Part shown: in pieces, positions 48,200-57,804 of the stretch
Position numbering within the stretch: the stretch's first letter is position 1
Layout: each line of letters begins with the position of its first letter
The notes under the pieces: model-generated
Database searches by the model: none
Seen by the model: only the letters and a program-made list of their open reading frames with translations
What the model was told of the DNA's origin: nothing
NCBI GenBank assembly: GCA_030019395.1
Contig: JASEES010000001.1
Span: 144,434-208,433, forward strand
Length of the DNA: 64,000 nucleotides
Origin: Methanolinea sp.
GTDB taxonomy: Archaea > Halobacteriota > Methanomicrobia > Methanomicrobiales > Methanospirillaceae
Reading direction: 5' to 3'
Position numbers and translations under genes: made by a program

Positions 48200-48859
48200 T
48201 CACTTCATCCTGCGCCAGACGGAGACCTCGTAGAGCAGGAGGATGATGAGGACGAGCACACCCCCGAAAAAGAACGCGAGTGCAATATCGGCAGGGAGTG
48301 CCTGTGAGAAGGGATAGGGTTCAGGTGTCGGTGCCGGGGTCGGGGCTGCGAGAATGCCGACTGTTTTCTCTGCCTGGAAGTTTGCCCTGTCCCCCTCGCC
48401 GAATCCTGCTGTCGTGAGGCGCGACGCGGCGATAACCGCGTACGCTGCAAGCGAGGAGAGGGCAACGACACTGAAAAGGGCCGCATACCGCAGGAGGATG
48501 GATCGGATGTTCCGGACCCTCGGGGCCATGATCAGGAGCTGGTTGCGCAGCCCGTACACCTTGACCTGCCGGCCTTTCACGCTGTACTTTGTGTCCCTGA
48601 CTTCGATTAACCCTGCTTCGAGGAGGTTTTCGATGTGGTATTTCACGGTCCCCATCGGCATGGCAAGGGCAGAGGCAAGGTCCCCTGCCGTTCTGGGTCC
48701 CCTCTCGAGGGCATGGAGAATATCGCCTGCTGCCTGGCTCGAGATAGCCTTTGCAATCTTCTGGGAACGCTCGTCACCGGGGACGAGTATGACCACCTCG
48801 CCATCGGGTGCGTTGGGATCCGGCTGACCGGAACCCGTATCCTCGCTGCTGCTCTCCAT
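48200..48859 (-). CDS. Winged-helix (ArsR-like) regulator with C-terminal TM helices
   Basis: ISSQAAGDILHALERGPRTAGDLASALAMPMGTVKYHIENLLEAGLIEV; two C-terminal TM segments. Confidence 0.82.
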   Translation of the reverse strand: MESSSEDTGSGQPDPNAPDGEVVILVPGDERSQKIAKAISSQAAGDILHALERGPRTAGDLASALAMPMGTVKYHIENLLEAGLIEVRDTKYSVKGRQVKVYGLRNQLLIMAPRVRNIRSILLRYAALFSVVALSSLAAYAVIAASRLTTAGFGEGDRANFQAEKTVGILAAPTPAPTPEPYPFSQALPADIALAFFFGGVLVLIILLLYEVSVWRRMK

Positions 48860-48876
48860 ATTTTCCTCCTCCCCGC

Positions 48877-51618
48877 TTACGTTCCGAGTGATGCGATAAT
48901 CTTCTGCTTTCCGATGGCGAGTGCTTCCTCGATCTTCTCGACAGCGGGGCCGCCACCCCTCGCCATTGCGGGGGATCCTCCGCCTTTCCCTCCGAGGACC
49001 GCACACACATCCTTTATGAGCTCACCGGCATTGACCCTGTCTGACCCTGACATGAGCAGGACGGTAGCCTGGTCTGAACCGCTGGCAAGGAGTGCAACGC
49101 CGCCGCGGGCCGCAATTTCTTGACCGATCGTGGCAAGTTCCTTGCCTGAAAGGTCGATCCGCCTGACAAGGACAGGGGTATTGCCCACGACCTCGGCAGC
49201 AAGGGATTTCTTCTCGAGTTCAGCGATACGCTGGCGAAGCCGCTCTATCTCCTTCTTCTGGGCCTTCCACTCGGAGAAGAACCTGTTCACGGTTGCAGGC
49301 AGGTACTCGTTCTGGACGGAGAGGATTTCTGCTGACCCGGAGAGGATCTTCTCGATACGGTGCACGTACTCGACTGCTGCAAGGCCGGCGGCGAACTCGA
49401 GACGCTCGATCCCGTCCTGGATGTGTTCCACCCTGATGACCTTGATGAACCCGACATCCCCCGTGCTGCGGCAGTGTGTTCCTGCACAGGCCTCGACATC
49501 TCCTGCCACCCGCACGACGCGGATCTCCTTTCCGGGGGGGACGCCGCCCTGGTAGAGGGAGAACCCGTACATCTGCTCTGCCTTCGTCCTGTCGAGGTAC
49601 TTGACATCGATGGGGAGGTCTGCCATGACCATCCGGTTTGCAGCGATCTCTATCTTGCGCAGTTCATCCGGCGTGATGTGCTTGTAGTGCCTGATATCGA
49701 GGCGCGAGCTCTCCGGCCCCTTCTGTGCACCGGCCTGGTGGATGTGGGCCCCGAGAACCTCCTTTGAGGCATGCAGGAGGATGTGGGTTGCCGTGTGGTG
49801 GCGCATCAGGGACCACCGGCGTTCCTCGTCGATGATACCCTTCACGTGGTCTCCCCGGCGAAGGACCCCGCCGGTCACGTGGTGGAGGATGACGTCTCCT
49901 ACCTTCCGGACATCGTCGACCTTGACCATGTTCTCTGCAGAGATCAGCATCCCCGTATCGGAGGGCTGCCCACCCCCCTCGGGGTAGAAGAGGGTCTGGT
50001 CCATGACCGCGTAACCGTCGAAGAAGTCGATGACCATGGCATCGAACTCCATGTCGGAAGGCTGCTCGTAGTAGAGCCTCCTCGTTGCAGGAAGCATCGA
50101 AATCCTCTCGCTGTACCGGGCAAAGGGATCCTCCTCCTCTTCCGGCTCGGACTCCGAGTGCATCTCGGCGATGAGCGAGTAGAAGTTGTCCGGGAGTTCG
50201 ACAACGGCTCCTTCCGCGGTTGCAACCTCCCTGATGATCTCGGGCGGGATACCATGGGAGTCGTAGAGCGTGATCACCTCCCGGAGGGGGACACGTTCAC
50301 GCCTCGATTTATACGTCCGGGCAATCCTCTGGACGATCTTTGTTCCCCTCTCGAGCGTGGCATTGCTCTTTTCCACCTCGCGCTCGACGATCTCGCGGAC
50401 GATGCAGATGTCCTGCTCGAATGCACCCGTTCCGACAATTTTCATCTGCTCCTCGATCAGGTCAGCAAGGGACTCCTTTATCCCGAGTTCCTTCATCATC
50501 CGGAGCGTGCGGCGCAGGACGAGCCGGACGAGGTAGCCCTCCCGCACATTCGAGGGGACGATGCAGTCCCCGAGCATGTACGCGAGGCACCGGGTATGGT
50601 CCACGATGGCGTATACCTTCTCCACCGGGGCAATCATCCGGTCGAGCCGCTCGATGGGCACGTCGATTGCGGTTGCAACCTTCTTGCGCAGCTGCCAGAG
50701 GTTTGTCCCGGATATATCCATCACCCCGGCAAACCGCGCATTCAGGGAGAGGATCTTGGTGTACTCCTTGTCCTCGAGGGCGTGTGCAAGGCCGGCTGCT
50801 TCCATCACCCTGCTGACCATCTCCGGGAAGACTGCATCGTATATGGTCGGGGAACCCCTCGATGCCCAGACGAACCTCTCCAGTCCGTAACCCGTGTCCA
50901 CGATGTAATTGGACATGGGGTAGTACGTCTCCCCGCCGAGATCGATACCGGGCTTGCCGGTCTTTGTCCGCCCGAGGTTCATGAACACGAGCGTGGCGAC
51001 CTCAAGTCCCCCTATCAGGACTTCGAGGCTCGGCCCTGCGTTCCCGCCGCCTATCCAGGGGTGCTCCTTGTAGGTCACGCGCGAGAGATCCGCGCCGATC
51101 GACGAGAGGAACTTTTCGCAAAGCTCGACTGTCCTTTCCTTCCAGTATATCTCCTCGCCCTCGCGGTTGAACGCATGGTGCGCCATCATCTCGAAGAGGG
51201 TGAGGTGGCGCCCCGACCTGCCGACCGAGTCGAGGTCGTTGAGCCTGATGCAGGGCTGGGAGATGGTCAGCGGGTTGGCGGGTGGTGGCACGATACCGCT
51301 CGTTACCCACGGCTGGAAATCGGCGATGGAGGCTATGGTGAGATAAATATCGTCCCTCCACCGTGCTGCAACAGGGTACCTCGCAATCCGGGTGTGACCG
51401 TTCTGCTCGAAGAAGGAGAGGAACGCCTCCCGCATCTCGTCGACGGTGTGGCACCTGAAAACCGGTGCCCCGATGAACCTGTATGTCTCGCACGGGGCAT
51501 CGCCACACGTCAGGGTATCAGGGTCCCGTGTCCAGAACGCTGCACCACACCTGGAGCATATTTTGCGGGTGAGCCCCTGGGTCTTGAAATATTCGAGCTG
51601 GTACTCCTCTTCGAGCAT
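48877..51618 (-). CDS. alaS: Alanyl-tRNA synthetase (archaeal type)
   Basis: 913 aa; FLSFFEQNGHTRIARYPVAARWRDD; HHTATHILLHAS; CAGTHCRSTGDVG; C-terminal GGKGGGSPAMARGGG. Confidence 0.97.
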   Translation of the reverse strand: MLEEEYQLEYFKTQGLTRKICSRCGAAFWTRDPDTLTCGDAPCETYRFIGAPVFRCHTVDEMREAFLSFFEQNGHTRIARYPVAARWRDDIYLTIASIADFQPWVTSGIVPPPANPLTISQPCIRLNDLDSVGRSGRHLTLFEMMAHHAFNREGEEIYWKERTVELCEKFLSSIGADLSRVTYKEHPWIGGGNAGPSLEVLIGGLEVATLVFMNLGRTKTGKPGIDLGGETYYPMSNYIVDTGYGLERFVWASRGSPTIYDAVFPEMVSRVMEAAGLAHALEDKEYTKILSLNARFAGVMDISGTNLWQLRKKVATAIDVPIERLDRMIAPVEKVYAIVDHTRCLAYMLGDCIVPSNVREGYLVRLVLRRTLRMMKELGIKESLADLIEEQMKIVGTGAFEQDICIVREIVEREVEKSNATLERGTKIVQRIARTYKSRRERVPLREVITLYDSHGIPPEIIREVATAEGAVVELPDNFYSLIAEMHSESEPEEEEDPFARYSERISMLPATRRLYYEQPSDMEFDAMVIDFFDGYAVMDQTLFYPEGGGQPSDTGMLISAENMVKVDDVRKVGDVILHHVTGGVLRRGDHVKGIIDEERRWSLMRHHTATHILLHASKEVLGAHIHQAGAQKGPESSRLDIRHYKHITPDELRKIEIAANRMVMADLPIDVKYLDRTKAEQMYGFSLYQGGVPPGKEIRVVRVAGDVEACAGTHCRSTGDVGFIKVIRVEHIQDGIERLEFAAGLAAVEYVHRIEKILSGSAEILSVQNEYLPATVNRFFSEWKAQKKEIERLRQRIAELEKKSLAAEVVGNTPVLVRRIDLSGKELATIGQEIAARGGVALLASGSDQATVLLMSGSDRVNAGELIKDVCAVLGGKGGGSPAMARGGGPAVEKIEEALAIGKQKIIASLGT

Positions 51619-51670
51619 AAAACCACGTGTTCTGATTTAATTCGGCTTGAAACGATAAAAATTGTTGGCT

Positions 51671-52003
51671 TTACCCACGCTTTTGTATCCACCTCTCCTG
51701 GTACCATTCCGCAACCTGCCGGAACCCGCCGGCAGTTGCTGCCAGGCGGACCGCGAGGAGGTGCCAGCAGAGTCCCCGGCGGTAGAGGTGATCGTGGCAC
51801 GTGCAGAAATCGTCCTCCACGATGTACTGGTCCGACTTCCCGGCAACAACGACGAAGTCCCTGTACTGCATCACCCGGCCGGAATCGATGGCTTCGAGTG
51901 CCTTTTTTCCCCGCTCACCGTATATCCGGAGGAGTTCCTCCCGGAGCCGGGGGGTCAGGCAGCGCTCCTCTTTTAGTCGTTCCCAGAACTCGTCGGGTTC
52001 CAT
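51671..52003 (-). CDS. SWIM zinc-finger protein
   Basis: DFCTCHDHLYRRGLCWHLLAVRLA (CxCx(n)CxH). Confidence 0.82.
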   Translation of the reverse strand: MEPDEFWERLKEERCLTPRLREELLRIYGERGKKALEAIDSGRVMQYRDFVVVAGKSDQYIVEDDFCTCHDHLYRRGLCWHLLAVRLAATAGGFRQVAEWYQERWIQKRG

Positions 52004-52701
52004 GTCCTGACAACCGGCGGATCGTCGATGTATGTCCACCCCATCCGCTCCGCAAGCGCCCTCATGCCCGGGGACTCGAGGGCATAGTGGGTTGCTTCGA
52101 GCAGCGGGAGGGGAGATTCCCGAGCAACGGAATGTTTCAGATCGGCAGACAGGAATGCACGTGCACCTTTGCGGGCAGCCTCCGAGATGAGATCCGGGGA
52201 GAATGCGGATCCCCCTGCAAGGGCAAGTCTCCCCGGAAGGTCCGGGTTGCCCCACGTGACAACAGGGCAGTCCAGAATCCCTGCAATGTCCCCAGGGGAG
52301 AGGGGGCAGTCGCCGACGACACCAAGGGAAAGGGGTTGGACGTTCTCCATCCGGAGAAGTTTTGCGAGTGCATCGTTGATCCCGCCGGGTGCGTGGTCTA
52401 AATTGGAATGGATGACGTAGATGTGCATCCCTGACGAAAGGACAGGCCGGAGGAGTGATGCGAGGGCCCCTGCCACGGATGTCACGGGTGTCCAGAGGGG
52501 CGTATGATGCACGACAAGCATATCCGAGCCGGAACCAACCGCTTCCCGGAGGACAGCGGGGGTCGCATCGAGTGCACAGGAGATCCTTTCTATGTCCCTG
52601 TCACCCTCGACAACGAGTCCTATCCGTCCCAGATCCCACTCCTCGGCAAGGCCGGGAGGTGCAATGTCCTCCATGAGGGCGAGGAACTGCGAAATATCCA
52701 T
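51973..52701 (-). CDS. NIF3/DUF34 family metal-binding protein
   Basis: LAEEWDLGRIGLVVEGDRDIERISCALDATPAVLREAV; LVVHHTPLW; VIHSNLDHAPGGINDALA. Confidence 0.9.
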   Translation of the reverse strand: MDISQFLALMEDIAPPGLAEEWDLGRIGLVVEGDRDIERISCALDATPAVLREAVGSGSDMLVVHHTPLWTPVTSVAGALASLLRPVLSSGMHIYVIHSNLDHAPGGINDALAKLLRMENVQPLSLGVVGDCPLSPGDIAGILDCPVVTWGNPDLPGRLALAGGSAFSPDLISEAARKGARAFLSADLKHSVARESPLPLLEATHYALESPGMRALAERMGWTYIDDPPVVRTWNPTSSGND

Positions 52702-52736
52702 CACTATGGTGTGTGCACGGGGGATAATCAAAGGTT

Positions 52737-52770
52737 TATTACTATGAGTAATACGAAACATCTATAAATA
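52737..52770 (+). promoter_or_regulatory. Inverted repeat TATTACT-ATG-AGTAATA followed by TATA box (TATAAATA) for the DUF39 gene
   Basis: 7-bp perfect arms at 52737-52753; TATAAATA at 52763-52770, 29 bp from TATA start to ATG. Confidence 0.5.
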
Positions 52771-52791
52771 TTCATTTTAAAACATCATGCC

Positions 52792-54300
52792 ATGCGCAAG
52801 ACCATCCAGGAGATAAACGAACGGATTAAGGAGGGTAATGCACGGGTGGTCACTGCCGAGGAGATGCCGCAGATCGTCGCGGAACTCGGCGAAGAGGGAG
52901 CCCTTGCAGAGGTAGACGTGGTCACGACAGGGACTTTCGGGGCAATGTGTTCCTCGGGATGTTTTTTCAACTTCGGCCATGCCGACCCCCCGATCCGGAT
53001 GGAGAAGGTCTGGCTCAACGACGTGGAGGCATATGCAGGTATCGCAGCCGTCGATGCGTACCTGGGAGCGACCGAGAAGTCCACGACGAGGGAGGAGAAC
53101 TACGGGGGAGCCCATGTCCTCGAGGATCTCGCTGCCGGAAGGTCGGTGGAACTGCGGGCCATATCGAGGGGAACCGACTGTTACCCCCGGCGCACCATCA
53201 CGACCGAGATCCTGCTCGAGAACTGTAACCAGGCCATCATGGTCAACCCGAGGAACGGGTACCAGAGATACAATGCTGCCGGCAACTCGGGTGACCGTGT
53301 CCTGCACACGTACATGGGCATGCTCCTCCCGTCCCTTGGAAATATCACCTACTCGGGGGCGGGTGTACTCAACCCGCTCGCAAACGACCCGCACTTGCGC
53401 GTCATCGGGCAGGGAGTTCCCTGTTTTCTCGGCGGTGCAGAGGGGATGGTCGTTGGCGAGGGGACGCAGGCCTCCCCGGCGACCGGGTTTGGAACCCTCA
53501 TGGTAACCGGGGACCTCAAAAAGATGAAAACCGAGTACCTCCGGGCAGCCACGATGACAGGGTACGGGGTCACGCTCTACGTGGGGCTCGGAATTCCTAT
53601 CCCCGTCCTGGATATTGAGACCGTGCGGAGCACAGCCGTGCGCGACGAGGACATATGGGTCGATATTATCGATTACAGCGTCCCCTCGCGTTCCCGACCG
53701 TCCCTCGGGCGTGTCTCCTATGCCATGCTCCGGAGCGGGCGGGTGGAGATCGGCGGAGAAGAGATCCGCACGTCGTCCCTGTCGAGTTTCCGCCGGGCGA
53801 GGATGGTCGCAGCGGAGCTGAAGGGATGGGTAGAGTCCGGCAGGATGACACTCGCACTCCCCACGAGACCGCTCGATCCCGGGCGGAAGGCAGAACCGAT
53901 GAAGGAGACGGTCCAGGGCCCGCGCGTTCTCCAGATCATGGAGAGGCGTGTCGCGACGATCGGGGAAGACGAACCCATCAGGGACGCGGCAGCAAAGCTC
54001 CTGAAGGGAGAGACCAACCATCTCCCGGTCGTCAACGGAAACGGGGTCCTCGTCGGTATCGTGACGACGTATGACATCTCGAAAGCCGTGGTCAACCCGG
54101 GGAAAGGGAACTTTGTCAGGGACATCATGAAACGGAAAGTGATAACCACGACTCCGGAGGAGTCTGTCGATATCGCGATCCGCAAGCTCGAAAAGTACAA
54201 TATCAGTGCCCTCCCCGTCGTTGACAGGGAGATGCACGTCGTCGGGATACTCACGGCAATGGACCTTGGCAAGCTCTTCGGGGGGAGGTGGCTCAAGTGA
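52792..54300 (+). CDS. Homocysteine biosynthesis protein: DUF39 domain + two CBS domains (MA1821-like)
   Basis: ITAEEMP-like VVTAEEMPQIV; TGTFGAMCSSGCFFNFGHADPPIRM; CBS: RRVATIGEDEPIRDAAAKLLKGETNHLPVVNGNGVLVGIVTTYDI. Confidence 0.94.
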   Translation: MRKTIQEINERIKEGNARVVTAEEMPQIVAELGEEGALAEVDVVTTGTFGAMCSSGCFFNFGHADPPIRMEKVWLNDVEAYAGIAAVDAYLGATEKSTTREENYGGAHVLEDLAAGRSVELRAISRGTDCYPRRTITTEILLENCNQAIMVNPRNGYQRYNAAGNSGDRVLHTYMGMLLPSLGNITYSGAGVLNPLANDPHLRVIGQGVPCFLGGAEGMVVGEGTQASPATGFGTLMVTGDLKKMKTEYLRAATMTGYGVTLYVGLGIPIPVLDIETVRSTAVRDEDIWVDIIDYSVPSRSRPSLGRVSYAMLRSGRVEIGGEEIRTSSLSSFRRARMVAAELKGWVESGRMTLALPTRPLDPGRKAEPMKETVQGPRVLQIMERRVATIGEDEPIRDAAAKLLKGETNHLPVVNGNGVLVGIVTTYDISKAVVNPGKGNFVRDIMKRKVITTTPEESVDIAIRKLEKYNISALPVVDREMHVVGILTAMDLGKLFGGRWLK

Positions 54301-54689
54301 AGCTCCTTGTCACTTTCTCCCGGAAGGAGGGCAGAAAACCCATCATCGCGCAGGTCGTCAGGGACACCGGTGTCCTTGTCAACGTCGAGCGCGCCCTGAT
54401 CGATTCGAGCGAGGGCGAGGCCCTCATCGACATTCCCGACGAGTCGTGTCGCATCGTGAAGGACAGGCTCACCGATCTCGGTGCATCAGTCCGCATCCTC
54501 GAGGAGGAGATCATCCTCGACGAGACCGAGTGCGTGGACTGCGGTGCGTGCATCAGCATCTGTCCCCAGGAGGTCTTCTCCTTCGACAGCGATTTCAGGC
54601 TGCAGATGGACGCCAGAAAATGTGTCCTCTGCGGAAGGTGCATCGAGATCTGCCCTCACCGTGCCCTGTCGCGGAAAGGACCGGCCTGA
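54297..54689 (+). CDS. NIL domain + 2x[4Fe-4S] ferredoxin (MA1822-like)
   Basis: CVDCGACISICPQEVF and CVLCGRCIEICPHRAL; GTGA overlap with the DUF39 gene. Confidence 0.93.
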   Translation: MKLLVTFSRKEGRKPIIAQVVRDTGVLVNVERALIDSSEGEALIDIPDESCRIVKDRLTDLGASVRILEEEIILDETECVDCGACISICPQEVFSFDSDFRLQMDARKCVLCGRCIEICPHRALSRKGPA

Positions 54690-54720
54690 GAGCCGCCCGG
54701 AATGACGGAGAGGAGATAAT

Positions 54721-55389
54721 TTACCTTCTCCCGCGTTTTTCTGCTTCGAACAGTCCGTTCCGGCCAATCCACTTTTTCTGGAAGAGGTCGTACGCCTTCC
54801 ACAGGGCACCCCTGCGGATGAGAGCCATGCGCGTGATCCGGGGAGGCGTCTCCCGGAAGAGCAATTCTTTCTCCCTGCCCGGTTTCCCGCCGGGGTCTGC
54901 AAGTTTCGAGAAGACGAGTTCTCCCTTTTGCCGGGGGAGGTTGACCGCGACCGAGATGTGAAGGATCCGCTTCGACGGGGGTATATCGATGGGATTGCTT
55001 TTTTTGGAAAACGGGGCAAGGGCATCGCTCACAGCGCGGGCAAACGCGGTGAGTGTCGCATCCTCCTGCAGGAGGAGCGAGACTGCAAGTCCCCGTTTTC
55101 CCCTGAAGAGATGGAGATCCACCGGGTGGACGACCCGGGTCATGGAAAGGGACGCAACAGCCCGGTCGAGAACTGCCACGATATCCGTGCCGGGGTGGAG
55201 CAGAAGTGGGCCGCAGAGGGTGACATGAGGGAAGAAACGCTGGTCACGGGCCAGTCCCACCTCCTGTGCGACCAGATCCTGCAACCTCTCCAGTCCGGGC
55301 CACTCGACGCAGAGGACGACGATATAGGCCGGGAGCCGGCGGACCCCGGTGCGGGACCGGCGATGGCCCGCATGCATCCATGACACCAT
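54721..55389 (-). CDS. 2'-5' RNA ligase/LigT-like 2H phosphoesterase
   Basis: FFPHVTLCGPL and ILHISVAVNL: two HxT/HxS motifs. Confidence 0.75.
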   Translation of the reverse strand: MVSWMHAGHRRSRTGVRRLPAYIVVLCVEWPGLERLQDLVAQEVGLARDQRFFPHVTLCGPLLLHPGTDIVAVLDRAVASLSMTRVVHPVDLHLFRGKRGLAVSLLLQEDATLTAFARAVSDALAPFSKKSNPIDIPPSKRILHISVAVNLPRQKGELVFSKLADPGGKPGREKELLFRETPPRITRMALIRRGALWKAYDLFQKKWIGRNGLFEAEKRGRR

Positions 55390-55490
55390 CTCTCTCCCAG
55401 AGGTCTTGATTGCGGGTGTGAATAACCTGTTCGGAATACACCGGGGTACACTCGAGGTTTTTTCCCCTGCAGGGACAATACCAGACTGTT

Positions 55491-56201
55491 GTGATTCGTC
55501 ACCGGTTTGCCTTCAGGGAGACAATCGCCACGATCCTTGCAGAACGGGACGAGGACGTGGAGGCCGCGCGGCGGGGGCTGATGAGTGCCCGGCAGGACCT
55601 GGAACGGTATATCGCAGGTGACCCTTTTTTCGTGGCAACCCTGGAACCATACCCTCTCCATACCGGGATTGCCATCGTGGACAGGATGGCGGATGCCGGT
55701 GTATCGGCAGGTGTCGGTCCCATGGCAGCAGTGGCCGGTGCGATAGCCCGTGCAGGTGTCGAGGAGATGATCCGGGGAGGAGCACGCCTCGCAGTCATCG
55801 ACAACGGCGGGGATATCGCGCTCGTCTCGGACCGGACCCTCACAGTCGGTATCCATGCCGGGACATCCCCCTACAGCGACACCATTGCCTTCCGGGTTCC
55901 CCCGCAGGACCGTATCCTCGGGATATGCACGTCTTCTGCAACGGTGGGACCGTCGATATCCTTCGGGTCTGCGGACGCCGTCTGCGTCATCTCCCCTGAC
56001 CCGTGCCTTGCCGATGCATGGGCAACGGCGCTCTGCAATTCTGTCTCGCGAGAAGACCAGCACATGCTCGGGCGTGTCCCCTGGGATCGCATAGAGGGAG
56101 TCCTCGTGATCGAGGGGAACTGGATACACAAGGAAGGGACGCTTCCCCCCATCGTCAGGGCACGCGTCGACCGGGACCTCGTCACAGGTGGTCCCTGGTA
56201 G
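55491..56201 (+). CDS. UPF0280 (ApbE-like) family protein
   Basis: VGPMAAVAGAIARAGVEEMIRGGARLAVIDNGGDIAL; GICTSSATVGPSISFGSADAV. Confidence 0.92.
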   Translation: MIRHRFAFRETIATILAERDEDVEAARRGLMSARQDLERYIAGDPFFVATLEPYPLHTGIAIVDRMADAGVSAGVGPMAAVAGAIARAGVEEMIRGGARLAVIDNGGDIALVSDRTLTVGIHAGTSPYSDTIAFRVPPQDRILGICTSSATVGPSISFGSADAVCVISPDPCLADAWATALCNSVSREDQHMLGRVPWDRIEGVLVIEGNWIHKEGTLPPIVRARVDRDLVTGGPW

Positions 56202-56211
56202 GAAAAGAACG

Positions 56212-56424
56212 ATGGCACAAAAGATTCTTGTCGTGGACGATAACCCGGGAATAACCGGTATCCTCAAAATGTTCTCCGGGATGGAAGGAGCCATCGTTCA
56301 TACTGCCGCAGGCGGAGAGGAATGCCTTGCCATGGTCTCCCGCGAAAAACACGCCATTGTCCTCCCTGACATTGTCATGTGCATTCATGCGGATTCGTCG
56401 ATGAACCGGAGAGCTTTATCGTAG
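56212..56424 (+). pseudogene. Response regulator receiver domain, truncated
   Basis: MAQKILVVDDNPGITGILKMFSGMEGAIVHTAAGGEECLAMVSREKHAIVLPDIVM then unrelated CIHADSSMNRRALS*; second half of the receiver missing. Confidence 0.75.
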
Positions 56425-56798
56425 GCGTCCTTCTCCCGGAAGTTGGCAAGGATTCTCTCCCCGTCACCGACACTGATGATCGGCCGGCCTTCTTCCACCC
56501 GGAACATGACCACGAAAAGGTCCAGCTCGGTGAGAAGAACACCATGGGCAAGCGCAGATGCGGGCTGGAGGAGAAGCCTCTCCAGTTCGAGTTCACCCGG
56601 GGCCTTCCTGTAAAAGTAGTAATACACCTGGAATGCATTCAGGAAATCGGAGACAAGGAGCTGGCGGCGGACGGCCGGGTCAAGCATGTCGAGTTCCCCT
56701 GCAAGGGCATCGACATCTTCCCCGACCCTCTCGAGGATATCATCCGCGATGTCTGCAAGTTCACCCTGGGACAGCTTCCCCTCGTCCTCCTGCTGCAT
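56385..56798 (-). CDS. Hypothetical protein
   Basis: MQQEDEGKLSQGELADIADDILERVGEDVDALAGELDMLDPAVRRQLLVSDFLNAFQVYYYFYRKAPGELELERLLL. Confidence 0.65.
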   Translation of the reverse strand: MQQEDEGKLSQGELADIADDILERVGEDVDALAGELDMLDPAVRRQLLVSDFLNAFQVYYYFYRKAPGELELERLLLQPASALAHGVLLTELDLFVVMFRVEEGRPIISVGDGERILANFREKDAYDKALRFIDESA

Positions 56799-56965
56799 GA
56801 CTGGGAGGTGGACTCTCCGGATGCATATAGGTAGTGCGACCGCTGGAGACATGCAAGACCGTGGGATCGGGTTTTTCCCTGTGCATACAGGCAGTGCAGA
56901 GGGAAAAGGGGAACCGTGAACGTGCAGGGGACGCGGTAGGGGTACCACGAGAATTATCATTTCGG

Positions 56966-57283
56966 ATGCGGTACCTTATGCACCAGCAGGCCATGAGGGA
57001 AGAAGATCTGGACTGGGAGGTTTACCACCTCATCGTGGCAGACCCTGCGCGCGATGCCGGGTTCCTTGCTGCTCACCTCGGGCGTTCACCGTCCGAGATC
57101 CAGGCATCGCTCCAACGGCTCGAGAGGGCATTCCTCATCGAACAGGGGGATGGAGGTAGTTTTCGGGTTCTCTCCGTCCAGGAGATGCTCATCCGCTGCC
57201 AGGCACGTTACTGCAGGGATATCCCGTTTGTCATCGAGGGAGGCGTCATCAAGCTGAAAAATGACCGGGAGCCGGACGAATGA
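56966..57283 (+). CDS. Winged-helix DNA-binding protein
   Basis: [45 protein letters not shown]. Confidence 0.78.
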   Translation: MRYLMHQQAMREEDLDWEVYHLIVADPARDAGFLAAHLGRSPSEIQASLQRLERAFLIEQGDGGSFRVLSVQEMLIRCQARYCRDIPFVIEGGVIKLKNDREPDE

Positions 57284-57804
57284 AGGATGTCCGCGTGCTC
57301 CGCCTCGGGCACCGCCCCGAAAGGGACCAGAGAGTGACAACGCACGTCGGCCTGACAGCCCGCGCCCTCGGCGCCCGGGGGATGTACCTCGCGGGACGGG
57401 ATGCAGGAATTGTTGCAGGGATTCGGGACGTTGTCTCCCGCTGGGGCGGCGATTTCTTCGTCGAGGACGGCGTCCCGTGGAAGAAGTGCATCCGGGAATG
57501 GAAGGCGTCCGGCGGGGTCGTTGTCCACCTGACGATGTACGGCGAGCCTGTCCAGGAACGGGTGGCGGATATCCGGGAGAATGACCGGATACTCGTCGTC
57601 GTCGGTGCCGAGAAGGTACCCGGGGAGATCTACCTTCTTGCCGATTACAACATCGCGGTGACGAACCAGCCGCACTCGGAAGTTGCAGGGCTCGCTGTCT
57701 TTCTCGATCGCCTGTTCGAGGGAAGGGAACTCGCGTGGGAGTTTCCCGGGGCACGGATCAGGGTTGTTCCCTCGCCGAGGGGGAAACGGTGCGAGGAGAT
57801 ATGA
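57280..57804 (+). CDS. tRNA (cytidine-56 2'-O)-methyltransferase, aTrm56
   Basis: [57 protein letters not shown]. Confidence 0.94.
   Translation: MKDVRVLRLGHRPERDQRVTTHVGLTARALGARGMYLAGRDAGIVAGIRDVVSRWGGDFFVEDGVPWKKCIREWKASGGVVVHLTMYGEPVQERVADIRENDRILVVVGAEKVPGEIYLLADYNIAVTNQPHSEVAGLAVFLDRLFEGRELAWEFPGARIRVVPSPRGKRCEEI

Noticed and set aside
49771-52401. 876-aa plus-strand ORF antisense to alaS
   Set aside because: Mirror of a confidently identified AlaRS in high-GC DNA; His/Asp/Arg/Gly-rich sequence with no recognisable motif
52777-54237. 486-aa minus-strand ORF
   Set aside because: Fully antisense to the DUF39-CBS gene; composition typical of a GC-rich shadow frame
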